Origin: Schoenoplectus triqueter
Taxonomy: Eukaryota; Streptophyta; Magnoliopsida; Poales; Cyperaceae
NCBI GenBank assembly: GCA_964058805.1
Contig: CAXKVV010000616.1
Location: forward strand, 1 to 21,396
Direction of reading: 5' to 3'
DNA: 21,396 bases
Shown here: positions 8,922 through 17,157 of the stretch, piece after piece
Layout: each line of letters opens with the position of its first letter
How positions within the stretch are numbered: the stretch's first letter is position 1
The notes under the pieces: model-generated
Told to the model about the DNA's origin: nothing
Database searches by the model: none
Seen by the model: only the letters and a program-made list of their open reading frames with translations
Position numbers and translations under genes: made by a program

Positions 8922-9372
8922 GTTTTTAGTAATAATAAGTTTTAGTAAATTAATATTATTAAAAATAAGAGTGAGAAATATAAAATTTCAAATATACGAA
9001 TGACAGCGCGCCACTGGCAGTGGCGCGTTCACTGCGCGTTTGAAACGCGTCACTGTCAGTGGTGCGTTTCATTATTTTTACCAAACGCGCCACTGTCAGT
9101 GGCGCGTTTCCTTATTTTTATCAAACGCGTCACTACCAGTGGCGCGTTTGCTTCTTATATATACAAAATGCGCAGGCACTTATGCGGGGTTTGGACGAAA
9201 CGCGCCACTGTCAGTGGCGAGTTTCCTAAAAATAATGAAATGCGCCACTGGCAGTGGCGCGTTTCGTCCGCGTCACTGCCAGTGGCGCTTCGATTCATAT
9301 ATTTGAAATTTTATGTTTCTCACTCTTATTTTTAATAATATTAATTTAATAAAACTTATTATTACTAAAATC
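8922..9372. mobile_element. MITE (M5) with 80-bp terminal inverted repeats around a GC-rich palindrome array
   Basis: 8922-9001 and 9293-9372 are inverted repeats of 80 bp with no gaps and four mismatches (95% identity). The outer sequence is G.TTTTAGTAATAATAAG; an inner shared block is AAAATAAGAGTGAGAAA. TA occurs on both sides (8920-8921, 9373-9374), so a TA target duplication (Tc1/mariner type) is possible but weak evidence. No transposase. The interior, 9002-9292, is a separate array of GC-rich palindromes annotated next. The overall length and structure are those of a non-autonomous foldback element, but the cargo is unlike any MITE interior I know. Confidence 0.82.
9004..9292. repeat. 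Array of about eight 27-bp palindromes at ~40-bp spacing
   Basis: Consensus half-site is AAACGCGCCACTG, one centre base, then CAGTGGCGCGTTT. Unit centres lie at 9017, 9056, 9096, 9136, 9179 (decayed), 9211, 9251 and 9279, giving steps of 39, 40, 40, 43, 32, 40 and 28. Units at 9083-9109, 9198-9224 and 9238-9264 are perfect or nearly so. Spacers between units 2/3 and 3/4 are 13 bp (CATTATTTTTACC, CCTTATTTTTATC). The spacer between units 6/7 (CCTAAAAATAATG) is their reverse complement, so the array itself is arranged as two inverted halves. The array is rich in CpG, with CGCG in most units, in a CpG-poor setting. Translated frames over it give repeating RHxQWRV / APLSVAR / VSGAF peptides in several frames, an artefact of the repeat. 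Confidence 0.9.
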
Positions 9373-9374
9373 TA

Positions 9375-10470
9375 GTTCTACTGCTAGCTACATCCTTCGC
9401 CGCACCACAGTGATTAAGGTAGGCATGTGTAGAACCTTTGAGAAGTGTATTAGCTAAATGGAATTGATGTTTTTTTCTTATATATTATTTAATTATTTTT
9501 GTTGATCAAACCCTATGTAACCTATTCGGTCTACTTTTGGATCAGATAAAAAAATATATATCTATCAAAACAGATTTAACTAGATTTAATTTTATGAATA
9601 GATATAGAATATATAAAGATTTAAAGAGTAGAATGATATGTAAGATGTTTTTAATAAATTATTGAGTATATGTGAATATATTTTATATGAATAATATGAA
9701 AGAATCTATTTAAAGAGTAGATGAGTAAGAATCTATTTAAAGAATTGATGAATAAATATGTTACATTAAAGAGTTGATGATTATATACAATAGAAGAAGA
9801 GTTGGAAGGTATGTTTACCCTTAAATATTAATATCACTCACTGAACAAGGCAAAATGGATGAGAATTGATGCGGTCATGACGATGTTCTCTCTCCGGTCA
9901 AGTGTAATACTAATTTGACGGAAAAGTAAATATTTCTCAGTAGTTATGGGAAAATAATTGTTAACTTGAAATTTGTAATGTATTGTCATGTTTTATAAAT
10001 ATCTTTGATTTTTTTTTTCCAGAACACCGTCAGAACTTACAAACGAAAAATTATGTCCTCTCAATTTAATGAACGAAAGTAATATGTAGTTATGTACTAT
10101 TCTTAATATACAAAAATAGTTAGATTTTTAAATTTTTTTAAGCACGTCACATCATCATCATTTGTCTTCACTATTGATTTTATTCAAATCTCTTCATTTT
10201 CTTTAATCTAAAAGCTCATATAAAATAGTTTCTCTCGCCTCATTTAAAATTACATGTGTATTAACTCATAAAATAATTTTAATTTTTTTATATGATCATT
10301 TATAGCTCATTATGTGTTTAATTATATTATTTATTATAATAATTATTATTTAGTATTTAAAAATATTATAGCTAAATTTTTTTTAATGTGAAATTTTATA
10401 TTGCTACTTATTGATTTGAGAACTATTGCCGGACGAACCCCGAGTTACAGCTCTAGTATATACATATATA
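9375..10470. other. AT-rich intergenic sequence
   Basis: No gene, RNA gene or complete element seen. The one pattern is a short tandem repeat at 9701-9755. Confidence 0.5.
9701..9755. repeat. Two copies of a 28-bp tandem repeat
   Basis: AGAATCTATTTAAAGAGTAG (9701) recurs as AGAATCTATTTAAAGAATTG (9729), both followed by ATGA.TA. A third degraded piece, AAAGAGTTGATGA, follows at about 9768. Confidence 0.75.
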
Positions 10471-10472
10471 TA

Positions 10473-10825
10473 GGGAAGAGATCCCTTGATAATGGGTTAT
10501 CTTGACAATAGATTTTCAAATAAATATAAAAAAAATAGAAAATAGCTTATAGATATGTTCTTCTATTTATAGATTGACGGTGATTAAAATTTCATGTATT
10601 TCATTATTATTTGCTAGCCCATCAAAGACCATTACAATGCTATGCACTTTGTAATGGTTCCAATTTAACGATCTTTGATGGACTATCAAATGATAATAAA
10701 ATTATATGAAATTTTAATCCCATCAATCTATAAGTAGAAGAACGAATGTGAAAGATTTTTTCATATAAATTTGAAGATTTATTATCAAAAAAAACAATGT
10801 CAACGGATCACTCCCCCCCCCCCCC
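10473..10825. mobile_element. Foldback MITE, family M1 (copy M1b), ending in a C tract
   Basis: The left end GGGAAGAGATCCCTTGATAATGGG and the right end, read in reverse complement GGGAGTGATCCGTTGACATTG, are imperfect inverted repeats. Inside, CATCAAAGACCATTACAA pairs with TTTGTAATGG and GATCTTTGATG at about 10620-10680. The right end runs into 13 C residues (10813-10825), an extended form of the family's terminal GGGG. The right half is duplicated at 11283. Confidence 0.65.
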
Positions 10826-11193
10826 ACACACATATATGTATATATATAGAGAGAGAGTGAAGATACGACTCAAAAAATATATTAAATCATCTCAAAATTT
10901 TAATATATTATTCTCATTAAATTCTTTATATAAAAATATTGTGGGATGCAAAAATTTGGAATGTTTTGAGTTTTTAAGTCACTGTTTTTAATTTTTTAAA
11001 ATGATGTTCAAGTATTGAATATATTATTATTATTTTTAGAGCTGATTTTCAAAAATTAAAAATCATAACTTAAAAATCTCAAAACGCTCCAAATTTTTGC
11101 ATCTAATGAGATTTTCATATAAAGAATTTAATGGGAATGATAAATTAAAATTTCGAAATGATTTAATATATTTTTTGAGTTAAGCTCACGGTA

Positions 11194-11282
<89 letters not shown>
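10617..11282. repeat. First copy of a 666-bp tandem duplication
   Basis: It starts GCCCATCAAAGACCATTACA, spans the right half of M1b, all of M2b and the (CT)n(TA)n(GA)n tract, and is followed at once by the same sequence starting at 11283. The copies are near identical over more than 600 bp. Confidence 0.93.
10855..11200. mobile_element. Foldback MITE, family M2 (copy M2b)
   Basis: GAGTGAAGATACGACTCAAA at the left end matches the reverse complement of the right end (GAGTAGATACCGTGAGC..AACTCAAAAAATATATTAAATCAT). The arms are self-complementary through TTTGGAATGTTTTGAG and CTCAAAACGCTCCAAATTT. The interior shares blocks with M2a. It is flanked by (TA)n(GA)n on the left and (CT)n(TA)n on the right. 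Non-coding. Confidence 0.78.
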
Positions 11283-11283
11283 G
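11198..11283. repeat. Self-complementary compound microsatellite (CT)n(TA)n(GA)n
   Basis: About 15 CT, 16 TA and 12 GA units lie in direct succession, so the 85-bp tract can fold on itself end to end. It fills the junction between the right end of M2b and the second copy of the tandem duplication. A shorter version is at 11849-11901. The minus-strand frame through it, 11128-11355, is a simple-repeat artefact. Confidence 0.95.
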
Positions 11284-11850
11284 CCCATCAAAGACCATTA
11301 CAATGCTATGCACTTTGTAATGGTTCCAATTTAACGATCTTTGATGGACTATCAAATGATAATAAAATTATATGAAATTTTAATCCCATCAATCTATAAG
11401 TAGAAGAACAAACGTGAAAGATTTTTTCATACAAATTTGAAGATTTATTATCAAAAAAAACAATGTCAACGGATCACTCCCCCCCCCCACACATATATGT
11501 ATATATATAGAGAGAGAGTGAAGATACGACTCAAAAAACATATTAAATCATCTTAATATATTATTCTCATTAAATTTTTTATATAAAAATCTTGTGGGAT
11601 GCAAAAATTTGGAATGTTTTGAGTTTTTAAGTCACTGTTTTTAATTTTTTAAAATGATGTTCAAGTATTGAATATATTATTATTATTTTTAGAGCTGATT
11701 TTCAAAAATTAAAAATCATAACTTAAAAATCTCAAAACGCTCCAAATTTTTGCATCTAATGAGATTTTCATATAAATAATTTAATGGGAATGATAAATTA
11801 AAATTTCGAGATGATTTAATATATTTTTTGAGTTAAGCTCACGGTATCTA

Positions 11851-11901
<51 letters not shown>
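11283..11901. repeat. Second copy of the tandem duplication
   Basis: It repeats 10617-11282 with a few substitutions, a shorter C tract (10 versus 13), a ~13-bp deletion near 11549 (CTCAAAATTTTAA missing after ATCAT), and shorter CT/TA/GA runs. It includes M2c at 11516-11853. Confidence 0.93.
11516..11853. mobile_element. Foldback MITE, family M2 (copy M2c)
   Basis: It is the duplicate of M2b with the same GAGTGAAGATACGACTC left end and GTATCTACTC right end. Being inside the tandem duplication, it arose by DNA duplication and not by its own transposition. Confidence 0.8.
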
Positions 11902-12250
11902 TTAGGCTATGGTGTTGTGGACCGGTTCTTCGTTCTCGAAATCTAAATGGTCGATCCGAACCGCTCAAAATATTTTTCATATGAATATCTAGTTGGGACC
12001 AAATTTTATATTTTTTAGATAGTTAAAAAATCGATCCTTTGGATGGCTCATACAAATTAAATCAAGTGACTTTCTAACTATTTAAAAAATAAAAAAAATT
12101 CTAAAAATATATATAATTTGGTCCCCAACTAGATATTCATATGAAAAAATATTTTGAGCGGTTCGGATCAATCATTTAGACTTTGAGAATGAAGAACCGG
12201 TCCATAGCACAAAGTCGATCAGCGCTATACATAGCACCATAGTACAACTA
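11899..12250. mobile_element. Foldback MITE, family M3 (copy M3a)
   Basis: The left end is GAGTTAGGCTATGGTG, followed by GGACCGGTTCTTCGTTCTCG, AATGGTCGATCCGAACCGCTC and CATATGAATATCTAGTTGGG. The right half is its inverted copy: CCCCAACTAGATATTCATATG, GAGCGGTTCGGATCAATCATT, GAATGAAGAACCGGTCC, CCATAGTACAACT. Arms are ~100 bp around a short AT centre. The left end merges into a (GA)n tract. By relation to M3c, which has 9-bp target duplications, the family is Mutator-like. Non-coding. Confidence 0.8.
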
Positions 12251-12338
12251 TGTATATATAGAATTATATATAGAATTGGGCTATGGTGCTATGTATAGCG
12301 CTGATCGACTTTGTGCTATGGACCGGTTCTTCATTCTC
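12185..12338. repeat. 58-bp perfect palindrome arms at the M3a/M3b junction
   Basis: 12185-12242 is the exact reverse complement of 12281-12338, with a 38-bp AT spacer. Allowing two mismatches, the arms extend to 12166-12242 and 12281-12357. The left arm is the right end of M3a; the right arm is the left end of M3b. Confidence 0.93.
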
Positions 12339-12647
12339 GAAGTCTAAATGATCGATTTGCACCGTTCTATTTATATATGAAAAATTAATTGTGGACTAAA
12401 TTTTATATTTGTTATATTTTTTTACTATTTTGAAGATATTTTAAAAATCAAACGGTTTATAATAATTAGATCAAGTGATTTTAAAAAAAAATAGTAAACT
12501 TTTTGAAAAAAAATATAAAATTTAATTCTCAACTAGTTTTTCATATATAAATCATTTTGAACGGTTCGAATCGATCATTAGACTTTAAAAATGAATAAAC
12601 AATATATAGCATAGAAACGATCCGTATTGTGCATATTACTATAACTC
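12273..12647. mobile_element. Foldback MITE, family M3 (copy M3b)
   Basis: The left end GAATTGGGCTATGGTGCTAT and right end ..TTACTATAACTC are imperfect inverted repeats. Inner arms share GATCGAT.., AACGGTT and AAATTTTATATTT / AAATATAAAATTTAATT. The left end is nearly identical to the inverted right end of M3a, while its own right end is much more diverged. Flanks are ATATATA on the left and (CT)n(TA)n on the right. Confidence 0.75.
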
Positions 12648-13589
12648 TCTCTCTCTATATATATCTGTTTGATAAAATATAATACCGGTTGTCATTATAG
12701 TAAGATAAATTTGAAAAAAAAAGAGGAAAAAATGATCATCCGAGACTGATGTTCAGATGAGATCCATCTTGCAGTCCGCAGATCATAATAATAATAATAA
12801 TAATAATAATATGACGTCCGCAGATCATAATAATAATAATAATAAACAAAAAACTAAGTTGTCAGAAACGCAATCTGGGTCCAGATCAGACAAATCCAAC
12901 AGATTAAATTCTTGTTTAATGCGGCACACAATACCACCAGAAGTAAAGAAGAGACCACTTTGCACAAAAATCACATAAAAAAATATATTTCTAGGCTCCC
13001 GCATGAATGGTGTAATGATACTCTCATGGTCCAAAAGTGTCACTGATTGACTTTGAACAAATTGTGGTCTGTAGTCATTATTCACGAAATTTTTGGTGGA
13101 CCATGTTTAATGATTTTTTAATTTATTGAATATCAAATAAAATTGAAACTGCATAAAATTTGATATATTATCAACTTATAAGTTCGAGAATTTATGTAAA
13201 CTTTTTTTCCGATTTTAAAATTATTCTTTTTAAAGTAAGTCCAAAATTTATTGTTAAACATGTCATCGTGGAATTATCCTCCCACTTTTATTCATAATTA
13301 CAAAATATATTTTACTTGAAATTTTATGCGCTCTTCAGATGTACTGAAAAATGTGGGAATGAGTGAGCTTTTCTGCTCAATGGGATAATATTTCAAACAC
13401 ATGTTCGGTAGTCTTTCTTGTGAAATTTGGATTGTATTTGTTTTCCCATATTATTTCTCATCTCTTGGTAAATTTGTGGTAAAAAATTTAATTCAATCAT
13501 ATCTAATTTGTTTTCCCATCAATCTTTTCATTAATGTGGATTCCCACAATATTAACTAATAAAATTCCATGCTCGTTTGGATTCCTATC
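12648..13589. other. Intergenic sequence with an ATA microsatellite duplication
   Basis: At 12775-12845 the unit GTCCGCAGATCATAATAATA occurs twice, each with a run of AAT repeats (about 8 and 6 units). The frames through it (12757-12978 +, 12825-13085 -) owe their length to the repeat, and I see no gene. 13085-13589 is AT-rich and featureless. Confidence 0.5.
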
Positions 13590-13738
13590 CTCTGCAGCGC
13601 ACTGCAGAGAACAACGGCTCTTGGATTATGAGAGGGGTTTTAAAATTGAGATGATATGAATCTCAAAATAATTCGGACGACATTCATACTGCGCTGCGCC
13701 GAAAATAATAACATACTGCGCTGCGCCGAAAATAATAA
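13590..13738. repeat. GC-rich patch: short hairpin and a 27-bp tandem repeat
   Basis: 13590-13609 is CTCTGCAG, CGCA, CTGCAGAG, a perfect 8-bp stem. At 13685 and 13712 the same 27 bp (CATACTGCGCTGCGCCG plus AAAATAATAA) occur back to back without a mismatch. Both stand out from AT-rich surroundings. No function is apparent. Confidence 0.85.
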
Positions 13739-13747
13739 TTCTGCTCA

Positions 13748-14127
13748 GAGTTTGACTATGGTTCTACGCATAGCACGGATGACTCGTATGTTACGGACCG
13801 TTTTTTCGTCTTCAAAGTTCAAATATTCGATCCGATCGGTCAAAATATTTTTCATATGAAAATCTAGTTGAGATCAAATTTTATATTTTTTAATTTATTT
13901 TTTACTATTTTTTAAGATCGGTAGAAAATCACTTGATTTAATTATATGGGCCATTCATAAACAGTCATTTTCTATCTATCTTAAAAAATATAAAATTTAA
14001 TCTTCAACTATATTTTTATATAAAAAATATTTTGATCGGTCGGATCGACCATTTAAACTTTAAAGACGGAAAAACGGTCTGTAGCACACGGACCATCCGT
14101 ACTATACATAACACCGTAGCCAAACTC
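13748..14127. mobile_element. Mutator-type MITE, family M3 (copy M3c), with perfect 9-bp target duplication
   Basis: The left end GAGTTTGACTATGGTTCTAC pairs with the right end CCGTAGCCAAACTC. Long arms share GATCGGTC.AAAATATTTTT, CATATGAAAATCTAGTTGAG and GACCATTTAAACTT. TTCTGCTCA at 13739-13747 recurs at 14381-14389, which is directly after M3c once the nested M4 is removed. A 9-bp target duplication is the hallmark of the Mutator superfamily. No transposase. Confidence 0.88.
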
Positions 14128-14130
14128 TTC

Positions 14131-14374
14131 GGAGGTGGGGAGGTTCAAAGGCCTTTGAACCAAAAATTGAGTTCAAAGTCTTTAAGAGCCGTTGATTTTA
14201 TATCGAGATTCATATTTTCAATAAAATCTAAATTCAAAATTCATATTTTCAATAAAATCTAAAATTAAAATTCATATTTTCAATAGTTATTATGAATCTC
14301 GATGCAAAATTAACAATTCTCAAAAATTTTGAATCCAATTTTTAGTTCAAAGAGTTTTTAACCTCCCCACCTCT
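14131..14374. mobile_element. Nested Mutator-type MITE (M4) with perfect 9-bp target duplication
   Basis: AAACTCTTC occurs at 14122-14130 and again at 14375-14383, directly flanking a 244-bp element. Its ends are GGAGGTGGGGAGGTT and the inverted AACCTCCCCACCTCT, followed by paired TTCAAAG.. and ..TTGAATCCAATTTTTAGTTCAAA. Inside are three 31-bp direct repeats beginning ATTCATATTTTCAATA at 14208, 14239 and 14270. The target site is the last six bases of M3c plus the first three of its duplication, so M4 inserted after M3c. Confidence 0.9.
14208..14285. repeat. Three 31-bp direct repeats inside M4
   Basis: ATTCATATTTTCAATA starts at 14208, 14239 and 14270, followed in the first two copies by AAATCTAAA.T. 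They form the loop side of the M4 foldback. Confidence 0.85.
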
Positions 14375-14389
14375 AAACTCTTCTGCTCA

Positions 14390-14803
14390 TATATGGTAGT
14401 GATACCATCCCATTTAAATCGGATACAACTTAACGGAACGTTACTGTAAAATTTCAACACAACTGCCCACGGGCATTACCAACAATTAAAAATTTTCAAA
14501 AAGGAGTGTAATTAATTAACTACAAGACAAGTAGACAACCTCGCAGCGTGTCATGTCAGTTAAATTAATTTAGAGACCCACAAAACAATAGGTGTATTGA
14601 GTGGAAATATGATGAGAGACAAGAAAGAAAGAGAAATATGAGATGAAATATGGGACCGGGGATGAGAGGCCAACTTGACCTGTTTGGGTCAGACGACTCA
14701 GACCTGCTTATCCCTAGGTGTACAAAGTGCATTCACATCCGAGAGAAAGAGGGAGAGATAAAATAAACAATTGAGCTGAGAAGGAGAGTACTCAAAGCAG
14801 TGG
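14390..14803. other. Intergenic sequence, nothing recognised
   Basis: Composition is slightly more balanced than the surroundings around 14640-14740 (GGGACCGGGGATGAGAGGCC, GGGTCAGACGACTCAGACC). No open frame, RNA gene or repeat found. Confidence 0.45.
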
Positions 14804-14804
14804 C

Positions 14805-15338
14805 TAGAGTTGTAAAAAAACCGGACGGGTCAGACCTCGAATCCGTAGTTGTGATTCGACCCGTGACTCAATCTGAAAAATTCATGATTGGTTGGAACCG
14901 CGGGTTTAGTACGGACGTGAGCAAAATTTAAAAAAAAAAAACTCATGTTAGATCCGACCCGTTTTGAACCCGTCCCGACCCGTCCTGGAAACCCGTGCAA
15001 ACCCGGGAAAATCCAAAAAAATACGGAAAAAATTCATTTTTTTAGTAAAAATATAAATAGTTATATATTTTTAATATTCTTAATAAATATTTTTTATTTT
15101 TACGAAATTTTTGAGAATTTATTTGAATTTTATTGAGTTATTTTTGAATTTAAAAAAAAAAACCTTTGGACCCGACCCGTCCGACCCGACGGATCTAGAA
15201 CGGGTCGCGGCCAAACCCCCCAAAATGGATCAGTCCTAATCCGTCCCGTGAAAACCAGTTGACTAGTCCCGCCAAAACCTACCGATCCGTGCAAACCCGT
15301 CCCATCCCGACCCGTCCCGCCCCGTTTTTAATACACTA
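14805..15338. mobile_element. Short non-autonomous hAT-like element
   Basis: The left end TAGAGTTGTAAAAAAACCGG and the reverse complement of the right end, TAGTGTATTAAAAACGGGGC, resemble hAT termini. Both are followed by dense subterminal repeats of GACCCGT / ACGGGTC (14823-15010 and 15169-15325) around an AT-rich middle. Such GC-rich subterminal repeats are typical of plant hAT elements, where transposase binds. No clear 8-bp target duplication (GCAGTGGC versus GAAGGGGA). 15160-15335 is inverted and similar to 16250-16350 in the larger element, so the two are relatives. The frame at 14945-15136 is an artefact. Confidence 0.6.
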
Positions 15339-16235
15339 GAAGGGGAGGACGGTACATAAGAGCTCAGCTTTATCCGATCCTTAAAAATTTCATCCCGTTT
15401 TTTTAATGTCTTTTTTAATGATAAGATTCAAATTTTTAAAGATCGAGTTTAATTTTTAAATCTGATTTTTATCAAGTCCGACACTTTATGATTCTTATTC
15501 GGTCATTTTCAGATTTTTTAATATTCTATATTATATATTAATTATACTTAAAAAATTTAAATATAAAAAATAAAAATAAAATGTCAAAATAGAAAAATAT
15601 AATTTAATATTAATATATAAATACAAATTAACATTATATATATATTGAGGCTATGGTGCTTCGCGTTTGTATCTAAAATTTAAAAGTTCAAACGGCTAAT
15701 CCAAACCGTTGAACATGATCTTCATATTGAACTATCTTTGGAGATCAAAATTTTTATTTTATTTTTTTTGAAAATTTTTATTATTTTTTAGAAGAGTACA
15801 AAATCACTAGTTTTGAATGGTGCGGAAATCGTTAGATCAGCAAAATTTATACTCATTTAAAAAATAGCAAAAAATTTAAAAAATATATAAAATTTGATCT
15901 CCAAGGATATTTCAATATGAAAATAATGTTCAACGGTTTGAACTTTTAAATTCGAGATATGAACACGAAGCACGAGAGATTTTATATTTCGCGATATATA
16001 TCAGGTCCTCATTCGTTGACCCTTATAAGACTCTTATGTAGTCTTTATTCAGTCCTTAGAGTTCGAAGGGATTGATAAGAGACGGATTTCTCAAGAGACA
16101 TAATCATCTTTTAAAAATTAAGTGTTTTAAATCTGTCTCTCTAAAAATCTTTATTAAATTCGATCCTCATTTAATATTTTTCATAAACCCGCTAAATTCG
16201 ATCTTTGACAAATCCGACCAAGCTGGACGATAACG
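15339..16235. repeat. Degraded GC-patterned repeat containing a nested MITE
   Basis: 15350-15530 and 16005-16230 carry words such as TCCGATCCTTAAAAA, AAGTCCGACAC, CCTCATTCG and CTTAGAGTTCGAAGG. These recur in reverse complement at 20780-21330 (CTCTAAGAGCCGAATGAGGG, CTTATGAGGGCCGAAT, TCAGATTTTTTAAT). The two regions look like copies of one repeat family in opposite orientation. This one is split by M3d. I cannot place its ends or its class. Confidence 0.4.
15646..15985. mobile_element. Foldback MITE, family M3 (copy M3d), diverged
   Basis: The left arm (GAGGCTATGGTGCTTCGCGT, then AATTTAAAAGTTCAAAC) pairs with the right arm, which in reverse complement reads CGTGCTTCGTGTTCATATCT, then AATTTAAAAGTTCAAAC. 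Inner arms share GATCTTCATATTGAA and TTCAATATGAA. Flanks are ATATATAT on both sides. Non-coding and older than M3a-c by divergence. Confidence 0.68.
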
Positions 16236-16243
16236 ACCAGCAG
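16236..16243. repeat. Left 8-bp target-site duplication of the hAT element
   Basis: ACCAGCAG here is identical to 18787-18794. An 8-bp duplication is the hallmark of hAT insertion. Confidence 0.85.
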
Positions 16244-16485
16244 CCGTAATGTTATAAAATCGGGATGGGTTATGGCGGGATGAGTTACCACGGGTCCATT
16301 TTGGGGGATTTGGCTGCGACCCATCGGATTGGACAAGTCGGCGGATCCAATTTTTTTTTCCTAAAATTATGAAAAATCCAAATAAATTTTCAATAATTAC
16401 GAAAATTTCAAAAATAATTATTAAAATATTTAAAATTTATAAATACTTATATTTTTGACCAAAAAAAATCTTTTTTATTTTTTTT

Positions 16486-16925
16486 GTCAATTTTCCAAAG
16501 TTCAAAAATAATCAAAAAAATTATAAAAATCGAAAATAATTATTTAAAAATTAAATAAAATCTTAAATGATATGACTTAAAATAAATTTAAATAATTTTT
16601 TAATGATATTAAAAATTTATTTTATTTTTTGTCATTTTTTTTTCAAATTTAAAAAATAATAAAAAATCAAATAAATTGTAAAAAATTGTAAAAAATCGAA
16701 AATAATTATTTAAAAATTAAATAAAATCTTAAATGATATGACTTAAAATAAATTGAAATAAAATTTTAAATCATATATTTTTTTTGTCATTGTTTTCAAA
16801 GTTCAAAAATAATCAAAAAAATTCAAATAAATTTTGAAAAATTGAAAATAATTTAAAATAATATAACTTAAGTAAAAATTAAAATAAAATCTTAAAGAAT
16901 TCAAATAAAATGATATAACTTTAAA
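16486..16925. repeat. Three tandem ~150-bp AT-rich units inside the hAT element
   Basis: Units start at GTCA.TTTT (16486, 16631, 16786) and contain AAAATCGAAAATAATTATTT, then AATAAAATCTTAAATGATAT (exact in the first two copies, 166 bp apart). They have no coding content and probably mark expansion within the element. Confidence 0.7.
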
Positions 16926-17157
16926 AAATTGAGATAAAAAATTAAAATATATAAGTTATAAATAAAGTTACACTCTTTTTTTATTCCAGCCTTGTGACCG
17001 GTCATGTAATACATAGGCGGAGTTCTAAATTTTTTTTTGTTAGTAAAGTTTATTGAAAAAAAAATCAAATCAGGATTTAAAATGCTAGAAAAATATTAAA
17101 AATGGGAAAAAATAAGGAACATAAGTGTCTAAAAATATCATCTATAGTATAGCTCAT

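Noticed and set aside
9004..9292. CRISPR-like array
   Set aside because: Spacers are not unique, repeats lie inside 80-bp terminal inverted repeats, and everything else in the window is plant nuclear DNA.
9000..9335. Two overlapping + frames with repeating RHxQWRV / APLSVAR / VSGAF peptides
   Set aside because: Peptide repeats arise because the 27-bp palindromes translate similarly in all frames; no start context, splice signals or real domain.
11128..11355. 75-codon minus-strand frame
   Set aside because: Made mostly of (CT)n(TA)n(GA)n simple repeat.
12757..13085. Asn-rich + frame and Leu-rich minus frame
   Set aside because: Length comes from AAT microsatellites; the two frames oppose each other and neither resembles a family.
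14032..14262. 76-codon + frame
   Set aside because: Runs across the M3c/M4 junction, so it was created by a MITE insertion.
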